Source: Aphelidium insulamus
Taxonomy: Eukaryota > Aphelidiomycota > Aphelidea > Aphelidiaceae
Length of the DNA stretch: 64,000 bases
Assembly (NCBI GenBank): GCA_036784855.1
Contig: JAZDSV010000010.1
Location: 186,001 to 250,000, forward strand
Direction of reading: 5' to 3'
The position numbers were made by a program, and so were the translations under genes. How positions within the stretch are numbered: the stretch's first letter is position 1; each line of letters starts with the position of its first letter. This document shows positions 1-11,117 of the stretch, one piece after another. The notes under the pieces are model-generated. The model worked only from the letters and a program-made list of their open reading frames with translations. It had not been told where the DNA came from and did not search any database.

Positions 1-1
1 C

Positions 2-1422
2 GGCGTCTTTCCCGTCGACGATTCAACAGTGCGGTGGCTGTCTGAGCGCGTGGATGGGCTTCACGCATACCGCGATACGCACGGTCACTTTCGTAACTGG
101 GACACTGTTCCGTCCCTCCGGGATGTAACTACGCACCCGCGCCTGAATGCCACGGTGCTGGACCAGATACAACAGCTTGCGCCGCTCATGGATGCCGATA
201 AGGGAGCAGCGTACAAGCAGCACTTGACGCTTGACCTATCTTCGCTGAAATCCCACTTGGTTGCCGGTCCCAATTCGGTGAAGTTGATGACGGCAGTGCA
301 TGAGCTGGAGCGCCGCCGTATCACGATCAACAAGGCGTACCTGCTATCGTGCACTAATTCACGCGCATCCGACATCCAGCAAGCGGCATCAGTGTTTCGC
401 ACGGCTGGACCTCATGTGCGAATCGCCGAAGGGGTAGATATGTATGTAGCAGCCGCCAGTCAGGTCGTGCAGGAAGATGCGGAGGCATCCGGAGACTGGC
501 AAGTTCTACTGGATGCTGGCGCCAAAGTATTACCACCCGGCTGCGGTCCTTGCATCGGTCTAGGTGTGGGGTTGCTTCGCGATAATGAGGTCGGGATATC
601 GGCCACGAATCGCAACTTTCGGGGCAGAATGGGCTCGCGCAGCGCGCAGGCCTACTTGGCCACACCGTCGATTGTAGCGGCATCTGCCATTGCCGGTCAT
701 ATATGTGCTCCGCCAGCGTCGATGACAACCCATGAAAGTAGTGTGCCTGTTTATAGCAGTCTGCAATTGGGCGTCCGAGCAGCCGCTGGAAACAATGCCA
801 CCGAGATACTTCCGGGTTTCCCCCGGTCACACACTGGGCGGATACTGTACTGTCCCGTTGACAGCCTCAACACGGACGGTATATACGGCGGGCGCTATAC
901 GTATAAGGATGACATGACCGCGGAACAAATGGCAAAGGTGGTCATGGAGAACTATGATCCCTCATTTGCGGGCGTGGTGCACAAGGTTTGCTTCCATTAT
1001 TTATATGATATGTGCTTTACCCCGTCACGTAGAATGATGTGCTTGTGGCCGGCAAGAACTTTGGCTGCGGATCGTCCAGAGAGCAAGCGGCAACGGCACT
1101 TAAATATGCCGGCGTGTCACTCATTATTGCGCACTCTTTCTCAGAGACATTCAAGAGGAACGCCTTCAATAATGGACTAGTGTGTATGGAGTGTCCGGAA
1201 CTGGTCGCCGACTTGAAGGCCGATTTAAACGGGAACTCTAGTGGCAAACGAACGGTTATACCTGATGGTGTGCTAGACGTAGACTATTCAAAGTGTCGCA
1301 TTCAGCGCAAGCAAGAACACTCTACTAGCAGCTACAAGATATTATCACTGGGACCTGTTGTTCAGGAGATTATAGCAGTTGGCGGTCTATCCGAATGGAT
1401 TCGTACTCGTTCGGCGAAATAA
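2..1422 (+). CDS. LYS4: Homoaconitase, mitochondrial (5' partial)
   Basis: Converts homocitrate to homoisocitrate in the alpha-aminoadipate lysine pathway of fungi and their relatives, in the mitochondrial matrix. The reading frame is open from base 2, so the N-terminal part lies outside the window. Exon 2-985 carries the aconitase Fe-S domain: SCTNSRASD, then GCGPCIGLG and SATNRNFRGRMGS, with the cluster cysteines. A GT-AG intron (986-1032, phase 0) leads to exon 1033-1422, the swivel domain with the substrate-binding GSSREQAATAL. Spacing and the block GDWQVLLDAGA fit homoaconitase rather than aconitase or isopropylmalate isomerase. The stop overlaps an AATAAA-like string, a likely poly(A) signal. 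The family call is firm; the homoaconitase subtype is from remembered sequence similarity. Confidence 0.9.
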
Positions 1423-2048
1423 AATTGGATTTAAAACTGTACATATGCATCCGGAAAAGTTCCATACATGTGTATCACAGAGACGCTCAATAGGCATTTC
1501 AACGATCACTGAAGTGGTTCACCACAGTGACGCTTAACAAGGGATGCAGCGGTAAAGACCACTAGAGCTTAAACTTGGAATTATATGGCCTCACGGCCGT
1601 GCAAAAATTACCAGACTGCACTTTCGTGCCGAATGGATGGGGCATTGGATTGAAAGTTTTCAACTAGCAATATATCCATCTCGGTTTCCCTCATTGATAA
1701 GATACTGTCCAAGCGTAAAGATGCTGACAACCGTGCGCATCAATCTTTAATATACTATGAACGGGTAATGCGCCCTTGATTGCTTGTTGCAGTCTCGACC
1801 GTAACCGAAACGTCCATGTGTTTCTTGTACAGCTAACACTGTTATATAACTACCGTTTGCACCTGCAATAACCGGTGTCCCTTCTCATACAGCAGCGGAA
1901 GATGAGCTAGTCACTATTTATGTTTCTCCGAAAGCTACGGCGTGCAAGAAAGATTATGAATAAGAATGGAATAGAAGGGCGACATAAAATCATTTATGTC
2001 AACTATAAATTGTCGGAGCACCATCCACCAAAGGCGAGATCGCACATG
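1423..2048. other. Intergenic region
   Basis: The 626 bases lie between the tail-to-tail homoaconitase and COX6A genes. I see no long open frame, no tRNA-like cloverleaf and no clear repeat. It presumably holds both 3' ends. Confidence 0.5.
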
Positions 2049-2626
2049 CTACTCCTGCAGAGGCGTGGTCTGTGCGTGGTTGCTGTGAAATAGCTGCAGG
2101 AGTCAAGAAATGGTGCAATACACACATTGCACAATATATACGCGGCCTTACACTGCGGTAACCATCACCCCACGGGAAAGGCTACAATATGACTATTAGA
2201 AAAGGAACTTAGAAGTGACAAGCAGTTGTGGCGCACCTTGGAGCGGATGTGCAAGTACGGCAGTTCGCGGTGATGAGGCGGATGGTGTTCCAGGTGCTCT
2301 GCGTGCGCCTTCTCCACCAAGTACGCGTTGACAGCCAGCGCAGCAATCATGGGGATACCAGTGAAGAGAAATATAGAGCGCCAGATGCCAGCCGATGCTG
2401 CATGCGTGCAAAGACGATGGTGAGCGGTTGCTGTCTGCAGTAGAACCCCCCGCAGGTGCAACTCACCGGCGGCGTGCTCGCGGTTCTTCTCAAAGAATTG
2501 TAGAAACTCTTTGCCGCGCATATGCGGCTCAGGGATGTCACCAGACATGAATGTGCGACGTTGCACCAGCGACTTGGCCGGCAGCGGCAAGGCGCCCGCC
2601 TTCTTCAGCAGCCCTGCGCGAATCAT
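2049..2626 (-). CDS. COX6A: Cytochrome c oxidase subunit 6A (4 exons)
   Basis: Small nuclear-encoded subunit of respiratory complex IV, with one helix in the inner mitochondrial membrane. Model on the minus strand: 2626-2467, 2397-2237, 2181-2152, 2093-2049, giving 131 residues. All three introns are GT-AG (69, 55 and 58 nt) and the phases close exactly. A basic, mitochondrial-presequence-like N terminus is followed by the single hydrophobic helix (GIWRSIFLFTGIPMIAAL), then the family signature YLHIRSKPFPWGDGYRSLF and a short tail. Unspliced, the frame also stays open through the first intron because 69 is a multiple of three, so an unspliced call would be wrong. The last acceptor sits inside a 10-bp inverted repeat (2051-2060 / 2094-2103). 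Confidence 0.9.
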
Positions 2627-3301
2627 TTTGTTTTGATTGTGGAGCTTGGGTTGGTTATTGTGGGCTGCGTCGCCAATTCATGCGTGCACTGTTCGGCGCA
2701 TTGTGTTGCCCAAGCAGTTGGACCATCAACACCTCGTGTCATACATAGTCAGCTTATGCATGTCGCCTGTCAGGGACAGCGTTCAACTTGCAACTAGTCT
2801 GCACTATTTATGTATGTAGGCAACACAATAACGATGCCTCAGATTTACTATTTTATACAGTTTCTATTATTCATTTAGTTTATCCACGATGCACATGGCA
2901 CCGTGGGGCGGTGTTTAAAAACACCATTGCCTTAATCCCTGACTGCCCCCCGGGGCCGTTGATGTGACCCGGTATTTTTTGTGAGAGATTGTCGCCCAGC
3001 GCCGCCTCGCGGTCCATTCAATGTCGATGTGTGTGTTGTGTGTCGTGGTGTCATGGTGTATGTGCCGGATGTCGCGTAATGCCGGGTGTCTCCTCCGAAG
3101 TATGGTGCCGCGTTATATTGGCGACGGGTCCTCGAGTTGTTGCCATCCGCCAATTCCACTTCGAAATCCAGCTCGACCGACCCATATGTATAATGTTCTA
3201 TTGGGAGTGTAGACATATTTACATAGCATAGCATACACCGTCCGTATACCCACACTTGCAGTACACAACGTATAACAGGCATATAGACACATAGTTTTAC
3301 A
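2627..3301. other. Intergenic region
   Basis: Upstream of COX6A (minus strand) and downstream of the next minus-strand gene. It holds GT-rich low-complexity sequence around 3015-3070. An open frame at 2932-3282 on the minus strand has no recognisable features and is probably not coding. Confidence 0.45.
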
Positions 3302-3989
3302 TCAAGGCATGTCAGATAACACGAGTGATACCAACCACAATAAAAACATCGCCGCCAGCATCGTGCACAGAATCGAACTCGGTTCCTTGGCCACGTAATT
3401 CATTCGGTTCCAGTCGCGCATCACTCGGTTCTTCTTGCCGGGGTGTCGTGCCAGCTGCCACGCTTCCTTGGTTGCCGTTTCCCTCAGCTGCAGTTGCAGC
3501 GCCTTGCTCCGGTCTTGTCGAAACTTTGCTTCGTGCTCGAGTCGGAGTGCCTTGTTGCTGCAGATCCGGGTGCCGTATGTCGTTACGTGTGTCGGAAACT
3601 CCTTGGCATCAGTCGGGCCTTGGCGCCGGAACTTACCCATGTCGCGTCGCACCGCCTTGCGCTGCACAAACTGCCCCGTGTCGAATGTCGGTATTCTTGA
3701 AGGTCGGATACTGTGCACCGGTGTGAGTATGGTGTGTATACAGACAGACAGCAAACAGCAGACACACATACCTGGCTACATGGTTAGTGTCGGGCACCTC
3801 CACGGCTACAGGGTTAGTAACCACCTCAGGGACAGCACAGGCAGTCACCGCTTGCGCAATGACCACCTCGCCGCCCTTCAGCAGTCTATGAGAACGACGC
3901 ACGCACTTACCTACACTCACCTCTACTAGGCAGGCGCCTAGGTCCAAAGCCAAAGGAGCAGGCGCCACAGAGCGCTTCTTCTTGCGCAT
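3302..3989 (-). CDS. Unrecognised basic protein with C-terminal membrane anchor
   Basis: I do not recognise this protein. The best model is 3989-3772 plus 3710-3302, joined by a 61-nt GT-AG intron with matching phase, giving 208 residues. The start is the MRKKKRSV methionine. Visible features: a strongly basic N terminus, a Lys/Arg/Gln-rich alpha-helical middle (about residues 110-170), and a single hydrophobic helix at the very C terminus (CTMLAAMFLLWLVSLVL) followed by only a few residues, which is the layout of a tail-anchored membrane protein. Alternative splicing is possible: GTGAGT and GTAAGT strings and two CTAAC...TAG acceptor-like strings lie within the first exon, so the N-terminal half may be shorter. 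The C-terminal half is the better-supported part. Confidence 0.5.
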
Positions 3990-5525
3990 CGCAAACAGAG
4001 ATGGTACCCGAGGGTACGAATAGCGAGGGGGAGAGCGGGAAGAGAGGTAAAGGGAGCAGTAGCAGACAGGCAAGGCAGCAAGAACAGCAAGTATATTGCT
4101 GTATGAGAGAGAAGTGCGAGCCGGCGCACAAACCCGCCTTTTATAGCCGCCCGCCTTTGTTGTTGGTGGCGCTTTGTTGGCCTTGCCCGTCTGGGCCGCG
4201 GTGATAACACCGGGGTGGATGACGTGTCGGGAGCGAGGTTCGCCGGTTTGCCGACAAACAAGCTTCTCGGTCTGCAAAGGTGTGGAACGTGCAGGGCCGT
4301 GCCGGGTGGCGCTGTCACCTGACACTGATACAGTGCGTCATTGCGTGGCGGCATCGTGGTCCCACAGCCGCCATATCTCACAGTCGCAGTTTCTAATGTA
4401 CCTCGAGACTCACACACTGTGCTCTGTCTAGATGCACCCAGCTGCTACATTGGGTGCTGTCACTATCAGTGGCGAGGTCATGAGTGTGATCTACTCTGCG
4501 CAGTCTTGCCATCAGCGCCGTGTCCCAAATGACGCCCGACTGCGACAGGAACTTTGACTTCTACTGGCCGCAGTGCGTCATACAAGGATGCAACGGACGC
4601 AGTTGAGCAGCAGCAAGGATAAAGACTACAGTGAATGAAATTCTAATATGAGCTTTCTATATATTTCCTCCCACGTCATTGGTGTGACTTCACACTTGAG
4701 TGTCATCAAGCAACTTTTGCAACTGCGCACAGTGACGTACGTCATCATTTCTCGATTAGGCCGCCAGAGCTTGACGCACCATTGTTATTGAAGTTGAGCC
4801 AGCATGGCGAGGGCGCAGTTGACACAATCGCATCCCAGGGACAACCATGAAACACAGCGGCATTATCATTGGAGAATATTGATGATATTTATGATAATGT
4901 GGCCAGTACTTCCTCCCCCCTAACTATCTTACATACTGTTAGTACTTATATTGTCACCGTTATGGAGCTGTTTAGGTCTTTCAACATGTCACCTACTGTT
5001 TTGGCTTTTCACTCCACTGGAGATAGCAACTTGAGCAATACAAAATGTACTTATAGTCACAGTAATATTTGTTGTGTGCGAGGTCAATGCAGTAGTTGTT
5101 TATTTGTTTTTAACATCATAGGGTGTATAGCTGATATGATATGTAGATCGTGCATGCGTGTATAGTTGTGAACAATCTATGTAGTTCATGGTGCAGTATT
5201 TGGCTCGCCTGGAAATGCACCATTTTCTTCACCGCTTAAAAACCATTGGTATTCAAGTTTCCAGTCTGCGTCGCCAGGTCTGCCATTCACTTCTCAATGG
5301 TAGTTAATGGAGTTACGTTAGACAGGATAATATTTGGGATTACGTCCGTCCGCATAAAAATATTGTCGCATTGTATATATATATATATATATGTGCAGGT
5401 GCGCCAGCATTGGCTACAGCCCACTTAATCTCCGTGTTTAACAGTGTCTATAAATCCCCGCCGTACCTCAAGTCCACCGCGCCAGACCTCCTTCGACTTC
5501 TCTTATTCGCCGTGTGACTGCCGCA
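3990..5525. other. Intergenic region, divergent promoters
   Basis: About 1.5 kb between two divergent genes, so both promoters should lie here. It holds a short (TA)n tract at about 5374-5392. Open frames such as 4869-5165 show no protein-like features. No RNA gene was recognised. Confidence 0.45.
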
Positions 5526-8108
5526 ATGCTCGACACCCGGCTCACGGAGGCCCAGTTTGCCAAGTATCAGCCCATATTGTATGGACTGGATAGCGGTGGT
5601 GCTGCGGCCACACCACATGCTGCCACCTCTGCCGCCGTCAGCCAGCTGCAAGCCGTGCGCCTGGTCAAGAATGCCGTCATAGGCAACCGCACCAAGAAGG
5701 CTCTCTTCATGCACCTGGGGGTCATTCCAAAGTATGTATGGCAAGGGGGGGGGGGAGAGCTTCAATTTCTCTCTACTTGCCTGTGACTAATCATCTCACT
5801 GGCTAGACTGGTGTCCTTGCTGGCCGACGGGACCTGCAGCATAGACGTCAAGACACAGGCGGCCATAGTGCTGGGCTCATTTGGTTACGGTGAGCGGCTA
5901 AACGCTTCTGGCAAAGCTATATGTGTATTGATACTGGTTATATCATAGGCACCGGACCAAATATCGAAGCTCTGGTGCAGTCAGGCGCTATTGGGCCTCT
6001 GCTGCACTCGCTTGCCTCTGCCGACCTCAAGCTGGCTGAGGCAAGTGCCCGTGCACTCAAGGCCCTATTTCAGCAGCCGTCCGTGCCGCGGTCTGATCTG
6101 TTTCGGGTATGAAAGTGTTGGTGTGTGTGACTTGCATGGATGTAACTGGACAGGGCGGCCATGTCAACACAATTGTGCGAATGTTATCGCTGCCGGAGGA
6201 GATGGTGGCGGGCAGTGCAACTTCCACGGCCACCAATACCGCCACCACATTGGCGGAGTTGTGCGCGTCGATCCTGGCCCGGTGCTGTCAGACGGCCGAG
6301 GCTCAGCAGCAATTTGCCGCCGCCGACTGCATTCCACCGCTTGTGCGCTGTCTGCAAACTGCACATCCACGACTTCAGGAGGCGGCATTGGACGCCTTGG
6401 CCGAGCTGGCACACGAAAATGCCGAACTGTCCAAAGTGATTGTGGGCAACCAGCTGTTTGGCACGGTGCTGCACAAGCACCTCCACGACAAGCGGTCCAG
6501 TATGCGGCTTGTGGCGGCCACATTTCTCACCAACGTGTACCGCGCCAACGCTGTGGTGGACGGACAAGAGTTGCGCGTCCATCTGCTGCCAGTGCTGGTG
6601 AAGCTGTTTGACGATTCCGCGGTGCAGGTTCGCCAGAAGGCATGCCTGGTGTTGGCATATCTGGTCAGCGACTGTGAGGAAATGCAGACCGCCGCCGCCG
6701 ATACGGATTCCATCGCTCGTATTGCTGCCCTGCTCACGTCGGCGTCAGCCAGCTCCTCGGGTGAATCTCCTGACGCTGCGTCTGCGGGCGATACGATAAC
6801 GCAGTCCACAACAAGCGACCGGCTAATGGAAAGTGGACTGTTGGCGCTGGCGGCTTTGTGCTCCCAAAAGGACGAGTGCCGCAAAATGGTTTGTTGATCT
6901 GCATCGCTGTGTGTAGGCGTCTCGGCTTGTCATAATACGTATGTGCAGGTGTTTGATGCCAAGATACTGCCACAGTTGTTGCAAGCATTGGCGCATGGAA
7001 ACACAAAAGTGCGACTGGCCGCATGTCAGTGCACCAGGAGTCTGTCACGGTCTGCCAAAAGTCTGCGCACCAGTCTCATTGATGCCGGCGTAGCGCTGCC
7101 ACTCGTCAAGGTGTGTTACATGAACTGTGTATTCTACTCATGAGAGCACATTTCATATCACAGCTGCTGGCGGATGAATCGACGGCCGTCCAAGCCACAG
7201 CCGCCGCCACACTGTGCAATATAGTTCTCGATTTCTCCCCAATGAAGTCGTCGGTGCTGGAGCATGGCGGCGTAGAGAAACTGGCGTCGCTGGTGCTCTC
7301 CATGGACAGCGGGCTGCGTCTGAATGCCGTCTGGGCACTGAAGAACCTTCTCTTCCAGGCCGATACCGATATCAAGCACAAGGTGATGGCGGCGCTAACA
7401 TATCCCACGCTGGAGAACCTTATTCAGGACTCGGACACCTCCATACAAGAGCAGGCCGTCAATCTGCTGCGCAATCTCGCCTGTGGCAAAGAAAGTGTAC
7501 GTAGAGAGTGACTCGTACTATAAATATATGTATACATATACACACATTTCATATGGCCGCAGGATATTCAAGACGTGTTTGACGCCATCGGTGACCAGAA
7601 GCTTATGGCGTATCTGGACGAAAAGCTGGCGTCCGACAACAATGACATCGTGATACAAGCGCTCTACGTCATTGTCAATGTGTCCACCGGCAGTGAGCGG
7701 CACAAGAACGCCATCATGAGCAATGACAACGTCTTGGCGCACATTCTCCGCTGCATGACGGTGAGTGTCCATGCGGGTGGTTATTATTCATATGAAAACT
7801 TATCGGTGGCATCCAAGAGCACCGCCCAGACCGACAACAGTATACGGACGGCGACCGTTTGGTGTGTGATAAATCTTACTTGGCCCGATGATTCCGGCTC
7901 GGAGCAGCGAGTGCGGCGTCTGCGCGCCCTGCACTACGAGGAGCAGCTGAGACAGCTGGTTGACAGCGGCGACATTGACACGGATCTGCGGGACCGGGTG
8001 CGGACCGCTCTGCAACACTTTCAACTGGACCCCACTGTGTCTGGCAGCAGAGGCGTCACGGCACCAGCGGGATCGGCCTCCAACACGGCGGACGGCTCCC
8101 AGCACTGA
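5526..8108 (+). CDS. ARMC8: Armadillo-repeat subunit of the CTLH/GID ubiquitin ligase (8 exons)
   Basis: Orthologue of animal ARMC8 and yeast Gid5/Vid28, the scaffold of the GID/CTLH E3 ligase that recruits substrate receptors. Exons: 5526-5731, 5807-5889, 5949-6106, 6154-6888, 6949-7110, 7164-7496, 7563-7760, 7818-8108. Every intron is GT-AG and the sum gives 721 residues with no phase conflict. Landmarks matching ARMC8 are VKNAVIGNRTKK near the N terminus, VRLAACQCTRSLSRS and CNIVLDFSPMKS in the middle, and armadillo repeats throughout. The last intron (7761-7817) is inferred from phase and conservation; read through, it would add 19 residues. The ATG at 5526 is the first in frame. The next gene starts only 59 nt downstream on the same strand. 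Confidence 0.88.
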
Positions 8109-8167
8109 CGACGGGTGGCAGACCAACAGTGCTGTCAATTACAATATATTTTGTGTCTTTGAATTGA

Positions 8168-9472
8168 ATGTCGGCCGGTGCCACTGATGCCGTCCCCACA
8201 ATGCTGGCCATTGAATGGGCTTCGGCAGTTGGCGCGTCGGCCCTTGTTGCGCCTGCCATATCCATCATTGACAAGGTGTGCGCGTGTGACGCGGCGCGGC
8301 GGAGAGTTACTGGCTTACTCTGCGCGCGCAGGCCATCATCCAGAACGCGGCCGGGGTGCGCAAATTGGTGCCGGCTGTGCAAGACGGCTTGACGCAGCTC
8401 GTGCGCCATCCGCTCGCCTTCTTCCGCGCCCCCTCCTTCCTCATGATTTGGGGCGTGTACGCGGGTAAGGTCACGATGATATGCAGGTGACCGTTCACGG
8501 TGTCAGGCACATATGTTGCTGCCAACACCATTCAGGGCACGTGCGAATTATACGGTCGCTCCGCCGTTATGCCCAAGTTTCTCGGCTCCTCGGCCACCAA
8601 CGTGGCTCTGTCCGTTATGAAGGATCGCGCCTTTGCTCGTATGTTTGGTATGTCATTACTTGGTATGATATATACTATAATACTTGATATGATGCCTACT
8701 GTATACTGCGTGAACGTCTCTTGTTGGATGAATGTGTGTATATATGTATGTGTGTATGTATGTGTGAGTGTATGTGTGAGTGTATGTATGTACACGTGCT
8801 TGTCTATAATTGTATGTATGTCTATAGTTGTATCTATATATGTTTGTGTGTATGTATGTATGTATGTATGTATGCATGTATAGTTAAATGTGTAAATATG
8901 TATGTACGCGCATTACACTATATATGTATCCCCAGATTAACTATGATACTAATTACTTAGGCGCCACTGTGGCGAAACCGCTTCCGCCAGCGTCCTTCCG
9001 TAGGCTACTCTCACCCTTCACTGAGAATTAGTAACTTGGCAGTTTTGTTCGCCACACGAGACACGTTGACCGTGCTCGCGAGTTTCACCGCTCCGCCATA
9101 TGTGTCGCAATGCAAGTGCAATAATAATGGTGTATTACAAGTGCATACTTAATGATCTTGTAAACCATAGATATTCAGCGCGCTGCGCCATCAATGTCAC
9201 CGCTAAAGGCAGACACCGCAGCACAGCTCACTGTCCCGTGCATGATGCAGCTGGTGTCGACGCCGCTGTATTTGCTGGGACTCGACCTATATAACAGGCC
9301 ACACGTGACTGCCAACGGTGAAGCGTCAATGCCAAGCCGGTTTACAGTTATCCGACGGGAGTACACCAAGACGGTAATGGCCCGGATGGGACGCATCTTT
9401 CCCGCATTTGGCATTGGCGGCGTGGCTAATCAGGCATTGCGCCGCGAACTTTACTCTCGGTGTCGCCAATGA
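8168..9472 (+). CDS. SPBC365.16-like 'sequence orphan' family protein (6 exons)
   Basis: Belongs, from memory, to the fungal family typified by S. pombe SPBC365.16, function unknown, probably an organelle-membrane protein. Exons: 8168-8275, 8332-8464, 8507-8647, 8961-8999, 9043-9111, 9171-9472; total 263 residues, phases exact. Family landmarks: GTYVAANTIQG, VAFSMFG-like AFARMFG, TRDTLTVLASFTAPP across a tiny 39-nt exon and its neighbour, and TPLYLLGLDLYNRP then GRIFPAFGIGGVAN at the end. Several small-residue-rich segments could be membrane helices. The fifth intron (9112-9170) starts with GCAAGT, not GT; no GT donor restores the frame. The third intron (8648-8960) holds a TATG microsatellite. 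Confidence 0.72.
8716..8882 (+). repeat. TATG/TGTG microsatellite inside an intron
   Basis: Imperfect TATG and TGTG tandem tract within the 313-nt third intron of the SPBC365.16-like gene; it explains why that intron is about five times the usual length. Confidence 0.85.
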
Positions 9473-9567
9473 CGGATGATACATATAAATACAGATAGTG
9501 TATGGATGAAACGTTCTTCATTCATTCCATGCTCAGTTATGGCGACAAGGGTCACAAATCAGCGACC

Positions 9568-10407
9568 TTAGTCAACGTACTGCGACAGCCACAGCATTCC
9601 CTCTCCGTAGCCCATGCGCTTCACCACCGAGCACATAAACACCTCGATAGGCCGCACTCCCTTCAGCGGCACCTTGCCCTTGCCAGTGGTCTGGTACAGA
9701 CCGAGAGCGTGGCGCAAGTCCTCCTCGCTGACGGCGCCGGCAGCATCAATTTTGTTGCCCAGAATGAGGAACGGTGTAGTGGCTAGCTCTTCGATTGCCA
9801 GCAGCGCCTGCAAAGATTGAATGTTACACAAACACATACATAGAGAATAGTCATGGAGCGGTCCACTTGCATCCAGCTCCGCCTTGGACTCGTACAGTCG
9901 CTCACGGTCCGCGCTATCCACCAGATACACGATTCCAGACACCTCGGCATAGTACTCACGCCAGATGCGGCGGGCTGTAAGAGTGAGTTGTTTACATTAT
10001 CAATGAGTTCATCATAAGCAGTAGCAACCTTGCTGATGTCCGCCCAGGTCATAGGTAGTAAAGTTCACATTGCCTATGGACAGCTGTTCCGAGGCTATGA
10101 GCACACACGCGTCGTCAGTCATGGTGCACCACACACAGCGCCCACCGTACGCACTTGGATGGAGTGTGGGCTGGAGAGTGGCCAGCCGGTCGTTCTTGAG
10201 CATGTGCAGCAGCGTGGTCTTGCCGGCGTTGTCCAGGCCGAGGAAGAGGATCTTGGCATTCTTGTTGGCCAAGCCTGGCACGGGTGAGTACTACGAGTCT
10301 CACCGCGAGCGCACACCACACATGCGTGAATGCACCACCACCACACATCAAGCGCGGCACACACCTAAACTGGCCAGCACGTCGTAGAACCACTTGAAGA
10401 TGAACAT
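9568..10407 (-). CDS. SAR1: COPII coat GTPase Sar1 (5 exons)
   Basis: Small GTPase that starts COPII vesicle formation at ER exit sites by inserting its N-terminal amphipathic helix. Minus-strand exons: 10407-10365, 10274-10155, 10094-10029, 9974-9871, 9807-9568; 190 residues, the usual Sar1 size. Motifs in order: N-terminal [16 protein letters not shown] (the helix), P-loop [16 protein letters not shown] switch I, DLGGHQQARRIW switch II, NKID, and the C-terminal [14 protein letters not shown] typical of Sar1 rather than Arf. No myristoylation glycine at position 2, as expected for Sar1. The fourth intron (9808-9870) begins GCAAGT; only this GC donor joins ELD to ALLAIEE in frame. Confidence 0.95.
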
Positions 10408-11117
10408 GGCGGCGGAATTGGCGGCGGCGGCGGAGTTTGTCTCTGAGATGGGAGATTCGCGCCCTTTCCACTGTCGATTGCTGCTGTGACTGTTTTACCG
10501 ATTGCTTGTCATGTTGACGTTCGTGCAATATGCCGTGCATTTGTATGTACATATAAATATGCATAATATGCATCTATTACGACGGTATCTTGCAGTATAC
10601 AGTAGCGGATTGCACGTACAGAGACATTGTGTAAACTATGTGTATTAAAGGGCACGGCGAATACACTCGATATTACATAAGTGGCGCTACAAAATATGAG
10701 CTAATAATGGAGTTCATAGGAATAGCTACCAAGCCGTAAAGACATGATTTGCCATCATCGAAATTATAATATTATATTCCGTCTATAACAGCATTTTATC
10801 CATAGCTGCGGTACATGGAACCACAAGACGATAAGGTATCATATCATTATAAAATAAGGTATTATAGGCACAGGCTGTCTCTATATTTTCGCTTCATAAT
10901 CTCCGCTTCACAATTTCACAGGGTACGTCAGCGTTCAACAAGTACTATAGTAGCAGTACTATATAGCATTGTGGCACGTGAGATGTTGCTAACCTGCGTG
11001 TAAAGCCATGCATCTAGTATATGACAATTGTCATAGTGAAGCACGCAAAACTATTTTTTTTTGTTTCTAAAGCAAGAAAGTCCCACTTGACCGTTCCACG
11101 TCTTTCAACAAGCGCAA
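10408..11117. other. Intergenic region, divergent promoters
   Basis: 710 bases between the divergent SAR1 and TOP2 genes. AT-rich; no convincing open frame or RNA gene. Probably both promoters. Confidence 0.5.

Noticed and set aside
2932-3282. 116-codon open frame on the minus strand
   Set aside because: No domain, helix or composition typical of protein; lies in GT-rich low-complexity sequence between two modelled genes.
4869-5165. 98-codon open frame on the plus strand
   Set aside because: Cys/Ser-rich with no start context or homology I can see; AT-rich intergenic sequence.
8532-8960. Several open frames rich in Tyr/Cys/Val or Thr/His
   Set aside because: Products of the TATG microsatellite in an intron.
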